A stretch of 64,000 nucleotides of DNA, from assembly GCA_028284385.1 (NCBI GenBank), contig JANQRT010000054.1, positions 62,001 to 126,000 on the forward strand. The letters are read 5' to 3'. The position numbers and the translations under genes are program-made. The DNA is from Opitutaceae bacterium (GTDB lineage Bacteria > Verrucomicrobiota > Verrucomicrobiia > Opitutales > Opitutaceae). Below the pieces are notes generated by a model. That model made no database searches and was not told the origin of the DNA. It saw only the letters and a list, made by a program, of their open reading frames with translations. This document shows, one piece after another, positions 9,028 to 18,298 of this stretch. How positions within the stretch are numbered: the first letter of the stretch is position 1; every line of letters begins with the position of its first letter.

Positions 9028-9891
9028 TTAAGATTCGCTTCGTTCCCAGGAAAATAGAAATTGTTGAGCTAGACCTGCGTATTCGCCAAAGTGGATACGA
9101 CCGAAATGGGTGAGTTGCTTGGCATTCCAGTCATGCAGACCGTACCGATTTTGCAACGATTTGAGAATCCAAGTGTCGACCGGAAAGGCATCGAGCTTTT
9201 CTGCTCCGAACAGCAGGGCGCAGTCGGCTATTTTTTCTCCTACGCCAGGAAGTTGCATAAGTTCTTCCTTAGCTTCGGCATAGGGCAGCGATTCAATGGT
9301 CGACAGTCTTTCTGGGCTATCGGCCAGAATGTCTGCCGTTCTCTTAATGTTTTTAGCTCGAAAACCTAATCCCAGTTTCCGTAGTTCCGTTTCGGTGGCA
9401 TTGCTCAGTCTTTGCCAGCTAGGAAGCGCGTGATAGCCTTCTACTATCTCCTCCCCATGGGTTTGGGCAAGATTTTCGCACATGATTTTTATTTGAGGGA
9501 TCTGCTTGGTAGCTGAGCAAAGGAAAGCAAGCAGCGTTTCGCCGAATGGCTGTTTTAGTATGCGAAGCCCTTGAAAAGCGCTTATGCTGGTCTTCAATAT
9601 TTCGTCGCTTCGCCACGGCAGCTGATCGATGATCTGCTGCCAATCCGTACCTATTTTTAGGTAATCGCCTATCTCTGCTTTGGCTTCAAGCGCTTTGGGT
9701 AAGCTTATTTGTAGTCGATCGTCTGTAGCATGCTTGAGCCGGGCTACCGTAGTCCCCCAAATCCCTTCCCAGCAGTCTTCTTCCTCCATCCATTTCCAGC
9801 GAAAAGCCTGTCCGCCATCTAAGGTCTCTTTCAGTGCCTCTCTATTAATGGGGCACTTTAGTTTGAGGTATTGCCAAGGCGTCCAATTCAT
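9028..9891 (-). CDS. 8-oxoguanine DNA glycosylase/lyase, OGG1 type
   Basis: The 287-residue protein follows the OGG1 layout: an N-terminal domain with LKETLDGGQAFRWKW, and a helix-hairpin-helix glycosylase domain containing LPGVGEKIADC. Lys220 is the expected Schiff-base nucleophile and Asp239 (FPVDTWIL) the catalytic aspartate. The helical segment LGLGFRAKNIKRTADIL is also characteristic. OGG1 excises 8-oxoguanine paired with cytosine and nicks the abasic site. This eukaryote-like enzyme is less common in bacteria than MutM. It is monocistronic. Confidence 0.9.
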   Translation of the reverse strand: MNWTPWQYLKLKCPINREALKETLDGGQAFRWKWMEEEDCWEGIWGTTVARLKHATDDRLQISLPKALEAKAEIGDYLKIGTDWQQIIDQLPWRSDEILKTSISAFQGLRILKQPFGETLLAFLCSATKQIPQIKIMCENLAQTHGEEIVEGYHALPSWQRLSNATETELRKLGLGFRAKNIKRTADILADSPERLSTIESLPYAEAKEELMQLPGVGEKIADCALLFGAEKLDAFPVDTWILKSLQNRYGLHDWNAKQLTHFGRIHFGEYAGLAQQFLFSWERSES

Positions 9892-9963
9892 AAGAAATAG
9901 GAACGCTTCATTGCTAGCGGTTGCAAGTCTCCTCAGCCAAGAGTGTCTAAAATCGCTATGCTA

Positions 9964-10986
9964 TTAATCCACTTGGAGAAAAAAAGACGCTTCAATCGAT
10001 TCGTGAAGGGCTTGTATCCGTTTTTTGAAGTCTTCAAGAAATTTAGAGACGTCGTATTTCAAAATTTCATCCAATTCAATATAGTCGAACTCGGCCCTCA
10101 TACGTCCGACCGCTTTGGTTGGCGGATTGACGAATTCGTGATCCTTTATCTCGCAAATGCGTCTTAGACAGCGGTCGGCTTCGCTAATGCAGTACCGGAT
10201 GGACCTTGGAAACGTATTGCTCAACAGTAAGGCTTGGAGGGTCGATTTTTCACGTTCAGCTGGATCGGCCAAATCTTTTACCCGAATGGAGTCATTGGCT
10301 GAAGCGTGGTTGGCCAGGGCTTTCCATTGGATGTTAGACACTCGATTGCGCTCCTTTGTATCGTCAGGCAGAGGACTGAAACGCTTCGCTTCCAAGAGCC
10401 TCGCAATATTGTCCGCTCTCTCGATGCTACGTCCCAGCTCGAAGAAGTTGAATTGTCTGCCGCGCGTCATTGTAGCCTCGATCATGCCGAAAATCATTTG
10501 AGCTGAGCTTCGAGCCAAGTGGATCAGATAGTCGATTTGCGATGGATCTGGATAGGTGTTTCGGTGCTCGTTGAAGGTATCGAGAAATCCTTTGAGATAG
10601 GCTTTCGCCTCTTGGGGCATATCTGATTGGGGATGGCTTGCATAGGAACTTGCGGAATTGATGCAGTTCAAAATCGAGGCAGGATTGTCCCCTTCCAGGG
10701 TTAGAAAGTGGAACACAGCCTGGTCCGTCGTCGTTTCATGAAAGAGTCGATACGAATCGATGCAGTCGAGAGCGTACAGCATAGGCTCGAAACGAGAAAC
10801 GGCTGACTCGTATTCCCAAGCCTCCTCGTACTCGTTGGAAATCTGCAGGTTGTAGGCGATTACGCGAGCGATGTTTTCTACACGCTCCAAATAGCGACTG
10901 GCCAGGTAGGGAAATGCGCAGTTCTGCTTGGCCACTTCGATAGCCAAGGCTTGGGTTAGCTTGAGTTGCTCCTCGACCTCACGCAT
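9964..10986 (-). CDS. Alpha-E domain (DUF403) protein
   Basis: A helical protein of 340 residues with the alpha-E signature: YLASRYLERVENIARVIAYN near the N-terminus, later RSSAQMIFGMIEATMTRGRQFNFFELGRSIERADNIARLLEAKR, and SFPRSIRYCISEADRCL in place of the usual SFPRS-R-x-C-L motif. Members usually sit beside a circularly permuted ATP-grasp protein and a transglutaminase-like protease, a module proposed to make or cleave unusual peptides. Neither partner is adjacent here. The biochemical role is unknown. About 20 extra residues precede the conserved region. Confidence 0.85.
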   Translation of the reverse strand: MREVEEQLKLTQALAIEVAKQNCAFPYLASRYLERVENIARVIAYNLQISNEYEEAWEYESAVSRFEPMLYALDCIDSYRLFHETTTDQAVFHFLTLEGDNPASILNCINSASSYASHPQSDMPQEAKAYLKGFLDTFNEHRNTYPDPSQIDYLIHLARSSAQMIFGMIEATMTRGRQFNFFELGRSIERADNIARLLEAKRFSPLPDDTKERNRVSNIQWKALANHASANDSIRVKDLADPAEREKSTLQALLLSNTFPRSIRYCISEADRCLRRICEIKDHEFVNPPTKAVGRMRAEFDYIELDEILKYDVSKFLEDFKKRIQALHESIEASFFLQVD

Positions 10987-11132
10987 CCCCTTGTAAATCG
11001 GCGCTGGAAATGACCGCTGTTGGTTAAAAGCTAGCTACAAAGCGATAAATGGCTGATTTGGAATCAATCGATCCGAAATAGGCTTCGATTTACAGGTTTT
11101 ATACTCGAATTTTACCAGACAGCGGCGCTTCG

Positions 11133-11600
11133 TTATCGATTTACTGCCCTTGGAGACCACAGGAAGCTTTCGGCTTGGCCTACTACCTTTCCGGTCGAGT
11201 CCAGAATTTCAATTTTCCAAGCGACGGGCATGTTGTCTTGGTCTGCCCAAAATTCGTCTGTCAAACCGATTAGCAAGTTCCTTCTGACCTTTCCTTCTAG
11301 AGGCATCGATCTCGTTTCCACCTTAGTTGTTCCTGGCTTCACATAATAAGCCTTGATGGAGTGATAGCTTTCAGGTGTATCCGAATTTTCGATGCGGAGC
11401 GAAACATAGTGCCCGTCCCGTCGAGAGTCAACTGATCGCGCAATGGTGTAGCGTCCGGGATTCTCTTTGCCTGACAAGTGTTCCGAAATTCGCTTAAATG
11501 AGTCTGCTGTTCGGTATTTTGAATACACGACTTCAATTGCCTCCAGATTCGCGACCATGAAGCCCAGCCCGAGCAGCGTTAACACAACGATGTTTTTCAT
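11133..11600 (-). CDS. Small secreted protein of unknown function
   Basis: A 155-residue protein with a clear signal peptide (MKNIVVLTLLGLGFMVANLEA). The mature part is predicted to be beta-rich (GHYVSLRIENS, MPVAWKIEILDSTGKVVGQAESFLW). It reads like a small beta-sandwich with a closing hairpin, but I recognise no family. It begins 18 bp after the uvrD-type helicase stop and so is probably its downstream operon partner; a functional link to DNA repair is not evident for an exported protein. Confidence 0.7.
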   Translation of the reverse strand: MKNIVVLTLLGLGFMVANLEAIEVVYSKYRTADSFKRISEHLSGKENPGRYTIARSVDSRRDGHYVSLRIENSDTPESYHSIKAYYVKPGTTKVETRSMPLEGKVRRNLLIGLTDEFWADQDNMPVAWKIEILDSTGKVVGQAESFLWSPRAVNR

Positions 11601-11618
11601 ATCAATATTCAGATTCGC

Positions 11619-13619
11619 CTACCAGCCATAAGACCGCCGTATGCGAATGGGTTCGTATAATTCATTGGGAAGCTCCTGTAGAAATCGACTTGGCGAGAGA
11701 AACATGCTGGGTCCACCTTTGGTATTCATCTTTGGAAAGGCGAGATAAAGCTCCTCGCGCGCTCGAGTGACGGCCACGTAGAACAATCGTCGCTCCTCCT
11801 CTGTGTCGCCTTCCTCGATAGCTCTTCTGATCGGGAAAAGTCCTTCGGCCAGACCGAGAAGAAAAACGATGTCATATTCAAGCCCCTTGGCTTGATGCAC
11901 CGTTGTGAGGCGGATGGCGTCGTCCGAGTCTTCGATTTGCCGGTCGGAGACTTCCGAGTTGAGTAGGGTGATTTGAGCGATCAGCTCCTGCATTTCTGAA
12001 AACCGAGCGGCAAATCCCACCAGCGATTTCAGATCATCCATTCGGTTAACGTAGTTGGCGTATGCGCCCTGTAAATACTGGCTATACCAGCCATCGATTC
12101 CCATCTGTACGACTTCGTCGGGAGTACCGGATTCGTTGACTTGCTTCATGTCTCGCAAAGTCAACGCCAGAGACTCCCAATCGGCTTTCGCTGGGGCGGG
12201 GACTTTTTTCACCACAGCGTCGGCGCCCAAAGCGTCGATGAAGTCCATTTCGTTTTGCCTGGCTGTATCCACTGTCAAACTATATAGCTTCTGGGCGCTT
12301 TTTTCGCCAATCTTTGGCAGGAGGGTGGCAATCCTTGCGAAAGCCGTCGCATCGTTCGGATTAAAAACCAGTCTTAAGTGAGCAACCAGATCTTTAATGT
12401 GGGCTTGCTCGAAGAAGCGCACGCCGCTTGTAATTTGATAGGGGATACCTGCTCTGGAAAGCTCCATCTGGATGTCGAGCGCCTGGTAATGAGCTCGGTA
12501 GAGAATGGCAATCTCCTTGGCGGTTCTTCCTTCGTCTAGCAGACCTCGGATGCGAGTGATGACGAAATGAGCCTGCTCTCGCGTATCCATGGCTTGGACA
12601 ACGTAGGGAGCTTGGCATGACGGGCGAAAGGCTCTCAGTTCCTTATCAAAGCCATGGCCCGCCGCTCTGTTTTTGATGACCGCATTGGCGAGGTTCAGAA
12701 TCTCGGGACTACTCCGATAATTTGTCTCGATTCTTAGGATACGCGTATTCGGATGCCGATCCTGAAAGGTGATGATGTTTTCGAAATTGGCTCCTCGCCA
12801 GGAGTAAATACATTGAGCATCGTCTCCAACCGCCATGATTTGATGGCTGGGGCACATCGCGTCTACGATTTTCGCCTGCAGGATGTTGGTGTCTTGGTAC
12901 TCGTCGACCAAAGTGTGCTTGAAGCGATTCTGATAGTAGGCGGCGACCTCCGGAGTGGATTCGATCAGTTTTAGCCAGTGCACGAGCAGGTCGTCGTAGT
13001 CGACCACCTTCTGTTCTTTCTTGCGAGCGTCGTAGGCTGCTGCGAATCGGTCGATCTGATCGATAAAATCCTGATGTTGCGGAAAGTAGTCCAACACAGC
13101 CCTCTCGATATTGGTCATCGTGTTTCGAGCCATGCTGATGACTGCTGAAAGAGGACCCGGCTTGGGGTGAGTCTTGTTCTTGAAGAAACCTGCTTCAATC
13201 GATTCTACCGATTGCTTCAAAATGGTTTCGGCTTCACTCGCGTCGAGAATCGTGAAGTTGGGTGGCATATTGATCGACTCGCCATGCAGTCGCAGGAGTC
13301 GATGCCCAATGCTGTGAAAAGTGCCGCCCCAAAACCGACGAGACTCAACACCCGTCAGTTCTTCCACGCGCCCCAGCATTTCCTTGGCTGCCTTGTTGGT
13401 GAAGGTAAGTAATAGAATCTCTTGTGGCGGGACGCCTTTAGAAAGCAGATAAGCCACTCGATAGGTGAGGGTGCGGGTCTTTCCACTTCCCGCGCCCGCC
13501 AAGATAAGAAGCGGTCCGGGCTCTGCCGTTACCGCCGCGAATTGCTCGTCGTTCAAATCCGCCCGATAGTCGATCGGGGGTATTTCTAGCGTTGAGCTGG
13601 CTGGCAATTCGAATTCCAC
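11619..13619 (-). CDS. ATP-dependent 3'-5' DNA helicase, UvrD/Rep/PcrA family
   Basis: A superfamily 1A helicase of 666 residues. Motifs in order: Q-motif and Walker A (LNDEQFAAVT, LAGAGSGKTRTLTYR), TNKAA, GTFHSIGHRLLR, Walker B VDEYQDTN, GDDAQCIYSWRGA, NYRSSPEIL, VHQAKGLEYDIVFLLGL and VAVTRAREELYL. It unwinds duplex DNA during repair or replication restart. It is slightly shorter than E. coli UvrD (720), with a truncated C-terminal tail. It is the first gene of a pair with a small secreted protein. No LexA-like palindrome resembling the one at lexA is visible upstream. Confidence 0.93.
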   Translation of the reverse strand: MEFELPASSTLEIPPIDYRADLNDEQFAAVTAEPGPLLILAGAGSGKTRTLTYRVAYLLSKGVPPQEILLLTFTNKAAKEMLGRVEELTGVESRRFWGGTFHSIGHRLLRLHGESINMPPNFTILDASEAETILKQSVESIEAGFFKNKTHPKPGPLSAVISMARNTMTNIERAVLDYFPQHQDFIDQIDRFAAAYDARKKEQKVVDYDDLLVHWLKLIESTPEVAAYYQNRFKHTLVDEYQDTNILQAKIVDAMCPSHQIMAVGDDAQCIYSWRGANFENIITFQDRHPNTRILRIETNYRSSPEILNLANAVIKNRAAGHGFDKELRAFRPSCQAPYVVQAMDTREQAHFVITRIRGLLDEGRTAKEIAILYRAHYQALDIQMELSRAGIPYQITSGVRFFEQAHIKDLVAHLRLVFNPNDATAFARIATLLPKIGEKSAQKLYSLTVDTARQNEMDFIDALGADAVVKKVPAPAKADWESLALTLRDMKQVNESGTPDEVVQMGIDGWYSQYLQGAYANYVNRMDDLKSLVGFAARFSEMQELIAQITLLNSEVSDRQIEDSDDAIRLTTVHQAKGLEYDIVFLLGLAEGLFPIRRAIEEGDTEEERRLFYVAVTRAREELYLAFPKMNTKGGPSMFLSPSRFLQELPNELYEPIRIRRSYGW

Positions 13620-13760
13620 GATCTGGCCAAGTGTTGAAAGGGATGCGATGAAGGCGAGCGCTAAAGTCTGAGCCCTATTTTTCTTTTCCGATTTTTCAGA
13701 AAAATGACTCCTGGCGAATCAAATCTCATTCTCCGAACGTATTGAGCAGGTATAGGTGTT

Positions 13761-14549
13761 ATGAAAACGATAAAAGTTTTATTTGGTGTAATGGGTTTTT
13801 ATGCGGGATTCGCTTCGGCGGCTCCTCTTCAGCCAACGGCGATTTTCGAGCCTCCGGCCGTGGAGAAACCCTTTTTCGTGGAGGACGAATTGATGATTCA
13901 ATTTAAGGACTCTGTCTCAGAACAGGATAGGAGCGACTACCTGGCTTTGTTGGCAGATAAGGGGATAACGTCAGTGGATGAATTGTCCCAACGGACGCAT
14001 TTGCTCAAGCTCGAGCCTAAGGCCCTTTTCGGCTACAGCTTTCAGACGGTTCAAGCGACGAGCGATCTGCTGGATTCCGTTAGTCCCAACGTCCTGTTCT
14101 TCATTCAGCAGCCTCCGTATTCCGTGAATCGGACGCTTAACCTTTCTTCGCGAGCATTTGTCGGAGAGGGAGAAAAATCCGGCATTGGTGGCTTCGTGGT
14201 TCCCGGGTCAGTGCCTAAGCTTGTGGTCGTTCGAGCCAGTGGTCCCAGCATGTCTGACCAGGATATCAGTGAACCGCTGGCCGACCCGTACTTGATGGTC
14301 TTCGATCGAACGCCAAACCTTGTCTTCGCCAACGACAATTGGACCGATCTGAAGGATTGGGAGAAGGCGCTCTTCAGCGATTTGATTGATGCTCCTAAGA
14401 GCGAAAAGGAGTCGGTAGTGGTTACGTACTTGGATCCTGGAACCTATGGAGCAATTGTCTTCGGGGCGGATGGAGGCCAGGGCATCGCTCTGCTGGAAGT
14501 CTATATTCAAGATTATTACATGCTAGAGCTACAGCCTGCTCAGGAATAG
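13761..14549 (+). CDS. Secreted protein: subtilase-propeptide-like domain plus C-terminal beta-sandwich module (copy 1)
   Basis: A 262-residue protein. A signal peptide (to about residue 20) is followed by a 90-residue segment starting VEDELMIQFKDSVSEQDRSD and ending NVLFFIQQPP. Its strand pattern resembles inhibitor-I9/fervidolysin-type propeptides of subtilases. The rest is a module common in secreted verrucomicrobial proteins: RAFVGEGEKSGIGGFVV, KLVVVRASGPSMS, LADPYLMVFD, ANDNWTD and DPGTYGAIVFGADGGQGIALLEVY. No protease domain is present. A weaker paralogue follows 179 bp downstream. Function unknown; inhibitor or adhesin roles are conceivable. Confidence 0.7.
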   Translation: MKTIKVLFGVMGFYAGFASAAPLQPTAIFEPPAVEKPFFVEDELMIQFKDSVSEQDRSDYLALLADKGITSVDELSQRTHLLKLEPKALFGYSFQTVQATSDLLDSVSPNVLFFIQQPPYSVNRTLNLSSRAFVGEGEKSGIGGFVVPGSVPKLVVVRASGPSMSDQDISEPLADPYLMVFDRTPNLVFANDNWTDLKDWEKALFSDLIDAPKSEKESVVVTYLDPGTYGAIVFGADGGQGIALLEVYIQDYYMLELQPAQE

Positions 14550-14574
14550 CAATTCTTGTAAGCATAATTACTAC

Positions 14575-14627
14575 AAGCCTGCTTGCCACAATCTTAGGAA
14601 TTGATGGCAGGCAGGCTTTTATTTTTT
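14575..14627 (+). terminator. Rho-independent terminator after the first secreted paralogue
   Basis: A 13-bp stem with one wobble pair (14575-14587 with 14606-14618) and an 18-nt loop is followed by a T-rich run to 14627. It ends the 13761 transcript before the next paralogue starts, so the two genes are probably transcribed separately. Confidence 0.8.
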
Positions 14628-14728
14628 GCGCCATTTCTGAACAAGGCGCTCTCGTTTCTGTCTTTGCAGATAACTGTCGTTCCTGGTCCCACCAGGTTAG
14701 ATTATTTCATTCAACCTGTATTAGAAAT

Positions 14729-15625
14729 ATGAATATGCGTGTGTTTTCGTGTCTTCTGGTCCTCTGCCTTTTTTTCTCCGAGTCCTTCGCCGGTAGAAAA
14801 TTCGCAACCATCGTCGAGCCGTTTCCTCTTGATAGTTTTGTGCTTTTCCCACTGAGGAGTTCGGAAGAGGAAACGGAGCGACTTAATGCTTTGCTAAACC
14901 CACTGGGAATGAGATTCGAGGATAAGATCATAACTCATAGAGATTTGAACGGAGAACTGGTCGAGTTCATCTTTCCCAGGGTTATGATTGAATCTGATTT
15001 GCTCTATGGAGAAGCGTTTCAACTCCTTCAGTCTCTTAAAGGCGAATACCGGTCGCTTACTCCCGGTTTTCCTGAAAACTCGGATGAGGATGTGTTTTTC
15101 TCTTCAGGTCCAATAATCCATTCAGCTAGGACATACGTTGGCGAAAATGAGAAAGTGGCTATCCTTGGATTTAACATTCCAAGTGGTCCTCCAAGGCGTT
15201 TTGCAGTTCGCGCTCGGGGTAGTAGTTCCAACCTTGGGGTTGAAAATCTAATCGAGAACCCAGTTGTGTCTCTATACCATGCCTCAGGCGAACTGATAAT
15301 CGCCAACGATAATGGAGGCGAATTAGCGGAATGGGAGAAAGGCGCCGCTCTTGTCCTTTACTACAACGATCCGCAATACAGAAAGCTGCTCCAAGATTTT
15401 TCGGAGGGAGAACCAAGCTCAGGAAAGATAGAAGAGTTCATTTCTTTACGCTCTCAGCTCTTCGAGCGTGATGTTGTGATCACGACGATTCTAGACCCCG
15501 GCAATTATGGTATTATTGTTTCCGGAAAAGATGGCGAGCAAGGCGTCGCCCTTGTCGAATACTTCATCGATTCTACGTTTACGCTTCAGATCAACGAATT
15601 CGAACGGGAAGTTGTGGTGCCTTAA
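14729..15625 (+). CDS. Secreted paralogue of the upstream protein (copy 2)
   Basis: A 298-residue protein with signal peptide MNMRVFSCLLVLCLFFSESFAG. The C-terminal module matches that of the preceding gene: RTYVGENEKVAILGFNIPSG, RFAVRARGSSS, ENPVVSLYHASGELIIANDNGG and DPGNYGIIVSGKDGEQGVALVEYF. Here the module is interrupted by about 30 extra residues after the EWEKGA position. The N-terminal domain has diverged strongly from the propeptide-like segment of copy 1, though its position and size agree. Unknown function; likely a tandem duplication. Confidence 0.65.
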   Translation: MNMRVFSCLLVLCLFFSESFAGRKFATIVEPFPLDSFVLFPLRSSEEETERLNALLNPLGMRFEDKIITHRDLNGELVEFIFPRVMIESDLLYGEAFQLLQSLKGEYRSLTPGFPENSDEDVFFSSGPIIHSARTYVGENEKVAILGFNIPSGPPRRFAVRARGSSSNLGVENLIENPVVSLYHASGELIIANDNGGELAEWEKGAALVLYYNDPQYRKLLQDFSEGEPSSGKIEEFISLRSQLFERDVVITTILDPGNYGIIVSGKDGEQGVALVEYFIDSTFTLQINEFEREVVVP

Positions 15626-15631
15626 GGGCTT

Positions 15632-16717
15632 CTAAAGCAAGACCAGCACGTCGCGATGTACGACTTCCAGGCGTTTACGGTCTGGATACATTGAATTGAG
15701 TTCATCGCCGCTTTTATGAGCGATATCCGAAATTTCATGACTTGAGAATTTCGTTTCTCCTCTAGCAATCGGTTTGTCACTCGTATCTAGAATATCGACT
15801 ACATCACCTTCGTGGAAGGCCCCTGAGCATCCGGTTACACCTGCGGCCAGCAGGCTCCGCTCGTCTTGAATGATAGCCTTACAGGCTCCTTCGTCGATGC
15901 TGATGGAACCGCTAGGGCGTTGAAAATAGGCTAGCCACCGTTTTTTGGATACCATAGGCGAGTCTGACGCTTCGAATTGCGTTCCAACTTCTTCGCCGTC
16001 GAGTATCCGCAAAATAATGTCAGATTCCGCCCCTCCTGCTATGTGCGCGGAGCAGCCGCTGTTGGTCGCGAGCTTGATGGCCTGCAATTTGGAGATCATG
16101 CCGCCTACCGCTGTTGGCGAATCCGTATCTTTGGCTAAGGCTTCGATTTTCGGCGTAATCTTGGAGACGGTTGGAATTACGTTTCCGTCGCCATCCATGT
16201 CTACCAAGCCGGGCGCGGTAGAGAGAATCAACAGCTGGTCCGCTTCCGTAAGGCTGGCTACCATGGCAGCCAGGATGTCGTTGTTGCCGAACTTGATTTC
16301 AAAGGCGCTTATGCTGTCGTTTTCATTGATTACGGGAACGACCTTGTAGCTGAGCAGCTGATCAATGGTCATCTTGGCATTAACGTAGCGATTGCGAATG
16401 CGGAGACCTTCATGAGTTAGCAGAATCTGGCCGGCCAATAGATCATGTGGTTGTAGGCCGTCTTGCCAGCATTGGATCAGACGACTTTGGCCAATGGCAG
16501 CGCAGGCTTGCTGTTTGGCTAGGGACTGGGGACGCGACTTCAACCCGAGAGCTCCCATGCCCATGCCAATGGCGCCCGAGCTAACCACCAGAACTTCTAT
16601 ATTCCGTTTTCGAACCTCGGCAATTTGCCCGCAGATCTGGCCAATCCTTTCAGTATCGATTTCTCCAATACCTTTGGTCAGAATACCAGTGCCGAGCTTG
16701 ATGACGATGCGTTTCAC
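15632..16717 (-). CDS. proB: Glutamate 5-kinase with C-terminal PUA domain
   Basis: ProB phosphorylates glutamate, the first step of proline synthesis. The 361-residue protein has the amino-acid kinase domain (IVIKLGTGILTKG, VVSSGAIGMGM, VPVINENDSISAFEIKFGNNDILAA, TDSPTAVGGMISKLQAIKLAT). A C-terminal PUA domain follows from about residue 270 (KAIIQDERSLLAAGVTGCSGAFHEGDVVDI). Length matches the family. No proA gene is adjacent. A terminator for the upstream gene frr lies between, so proB likely has its own promoter. Confidence 0.95.
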   Translation of the reverse strand: MKRIVIKLGTGILTKGIGEIDTERIGQICGQIAEVRKRNIEVLVVSSGAIGMGMGALGLKSRPQSLAKQQACAAIGQSRLIQCWQDGLQPHDLLAGQILLTHEGLRIRNRYVNAKMTIDQLLSYKVVPVINENDSISAFEIKFGNNDILAAMVASLTEADQLLILSTAPGLVDMDGDGNVIPTVSKITPKIEALAKDTDSPTAVGGMISKLQAIKLATNSGCSAHIAGGAESDIILRILDGEEVGTQFEASDSPMVSKKRWLAYFQRPSGSISIDEGACKAIIQDERSLLAAGVTGCSGAFHEGDVVDILDTSDKPIARGETKFSSHEISDIAHKSGDELNSMYPDRKRLEVVHRDVLVLL

Positions 16718-16771
16718 GAGATTAGGTTGTTTGGCGGTAGGGTTTAGGTCGATAGGACTGGCTTGTGAAGC

Positions 16772-16803
16772 AAAAAGGCTGCAGGAGCTAAAAGCCTACA
16801 GCC
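16772..16803 (-). terminator. Rho-independent terminator of frr
   Basis: On the minus strand a stem of eight pairs out of nine (16795-16803 with 16777-16785) is followed by five T residues (16776-16772). It lies 36 bp after the frr stop. Confidence 0.6.
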
Positions 16804-16838
16804 CAGAAAGCTAAACGCCTATTTTCAACAAGAAGGCG

Positions 16839-17399
16839 CTAGACCGTTAGCAAGTCCTTCTCCTTGGCCGCCAGCAGGCTTTCGATTTCCTTTACCGCAG
16901 CGTCCGTCTTGTTTTGGATTTCCTTTTCGTTACGCTTGAGATCGTCCTCGGTGATCTCGCTATCCTTTTGCAGCTTCTTCATGGCGTCCATGGCATCGTG
17001 ACGCCCTTTCCTGACACCCACTTTGGCTTCTTCGGCATATTTATGGGCAAGCTTGGCCAGTTCTTGGCGTCTTTCACGCGTAAGTTCTGGTAGTGGCAAT
17101 CTAACTACTTCGCCGACGATAACGGGGTTAATTCCAAGATTGGCGGATTGGATCGCTTTCTCGACGGCCTTCAACACCGTTTTATCCCAAGGCTGAACGG
17201 CGATGGTGCGAGCGTCTGGCGTGGAGATGGCTGACAGTTCCTTCAAGGCCATCATGCCGCCGTAGGCTTCTACCATTACGTCTTCCACCATGGATGGGCT
17301 GGCCTTGCCTGTGTTTACAGTGGCGAACTCGTGGATGGCGTGATCAATCGCCTTTTGGGTCTGCTCGTCCATGTGATCGAATATAGCGTCTTCGTCCAT
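16839..17399 (-). CDS. frr: Ribosome recycling factor
   Basis: RRF, with EF-G, splits the post-termination ribosome. The 186-residue protein shows the family's conserved stretches: FATVNTGKASPSMVEDVMVEAYG, LKELSAISTPDARTIAVQPWDK, AIQSANLGINPVIVGEVVRLPLPELTRERRQELAKLA, and the coiled helix VGVRKGRHDAMDAMKKL. It lies 44 bp downstream of pyrH, the usual bacterial order, and is probably co-transcribed. Confidence 0.96.
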   Translation of the reverse strand: MDEDAIFDHMDEQTQKAIDHAIHEFATVNTGKASPSMVEDVMVEAYGGMMALKELSAISTPDARTIAVQPWDKTVLKAVEKAIQSANLGINPVIVGEVVRLPLPELTRERRQELAKLAHKYAEEAKVGVRKGRHDAMDAMKKLQKDSEITEDDLKRNEKEIQNKTDAAVKEIESLLAAKEKDLLTV

Positions 17400-17443
17400 G
17401 ATGTTGTCTCCTTGAGATTAATGTGTTTCGTTTATAAATACGC

Positions 17444-18184
17444 TTAGCTTACGAGCGTGCCCACCGATTCGCCGAGAATCGCCCGCTTAATGCAGTCCTC
17501 GTCGTAGAGGTTGAAAACCAGGATAGGCACTTCGTTATCCATGCAAAGCGAAAAGGCGGTCGAATCGAGAATGTTTAGACGCTGCCGGATGGCGTCCATA
17601 TATGAGATCTGGTCGTATTTAACCGCATCGTCGTGCTTCATGGGGTCCTTGTCGTAAATGCCATCCACTTTAGTGGCCTTCATGATGATCTCCGCTTGGA
17701 CTTCGTTCGCTCTCAAAGCGGCCGTCGTGTCGGTCGAGAAATAGGGGTTTCCGGTGCCCGCCACGAAGATGACCACGCGGCCTTTTTCAAGATGCCTGAT
17801 CGCTCGCCGCAAGATAAAGGGCTCCGCGACCTGATTCATGGGAATCGAGGTTTGGACTCGAGTATACACTCCCATTTTCTCCAAACACTCCATGAAGGCC
17901 AGGCCGTTGATGACCGTTGCCAGCATGCCCATGTAGTCGCCCGTCGTGCGATCGACGCCTTGCTGCGTTGAGCCCGTCAGACCTCGAAAGATGTTGCCGC
18001 CGCCAATGACGATGCAGACTTCGGTTCCTAGAGCTTGGATATCTTTTACTTGCTGGCAGATTTTCTGCAGGGTGTCCCAGTCGATGGGATCGCCCGTTTC
18101 CGAGGAGCGAAGTACTTCGCCGCTCAGCTTCAGTATCACTCGTTTATATTTCGGCTTCCCGGGGTTGTTTGCATCGGAGGACAT
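17444..18184 (-). CDS. pyrH: UMP kinase
   Basis: PyrH converts UMP to UDP in pyrimidine synthesis. The 246-residue amino-acid-kinase-fold protein has [76 protein letters not shown] and [13 protein letters not shown]. These are diagnostic of bacterial UMP kinases. It precedes frr as usual; the rpsB and tsf genes that commonly precede it are absent, and a tRNA gene on the opposite strand lies 114 bp upstream. Confidence 0.96.
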   Translation of the reverse strand: MSSDANNPGKPKYKRVILKLSGEVLRSSETGDPIDWDTLQKICQQVKDIQALGTEVCIVIGGGNIFRGLTGSTQQGVDRTTGDYMGMLATVINGLAFMECLEKMGVYTRVQTSIPMNQVAEPFILRRAIRHLEKGRVVIFVAGTGNPYFSTDTTAALRANEVQAEIIMKATKVDGIYDKDPMKHDDAVKYDQISYMDAIRQRLNILDSTAFSLCMDNEVPILVFNLYDEDCIKRAILGESVGTLVS

Positions 18185-18298
18185 TAAAAACTCGTTAAGT
18201 CATAGGCAGTTGTGGTCGTCAATCCTGCGTTTGCAAGGGCGAGCGATTTCAGCGCTTGACGCCTGTAGGGGAAGCAAGCAATTTATGCGGCCTTCGGA

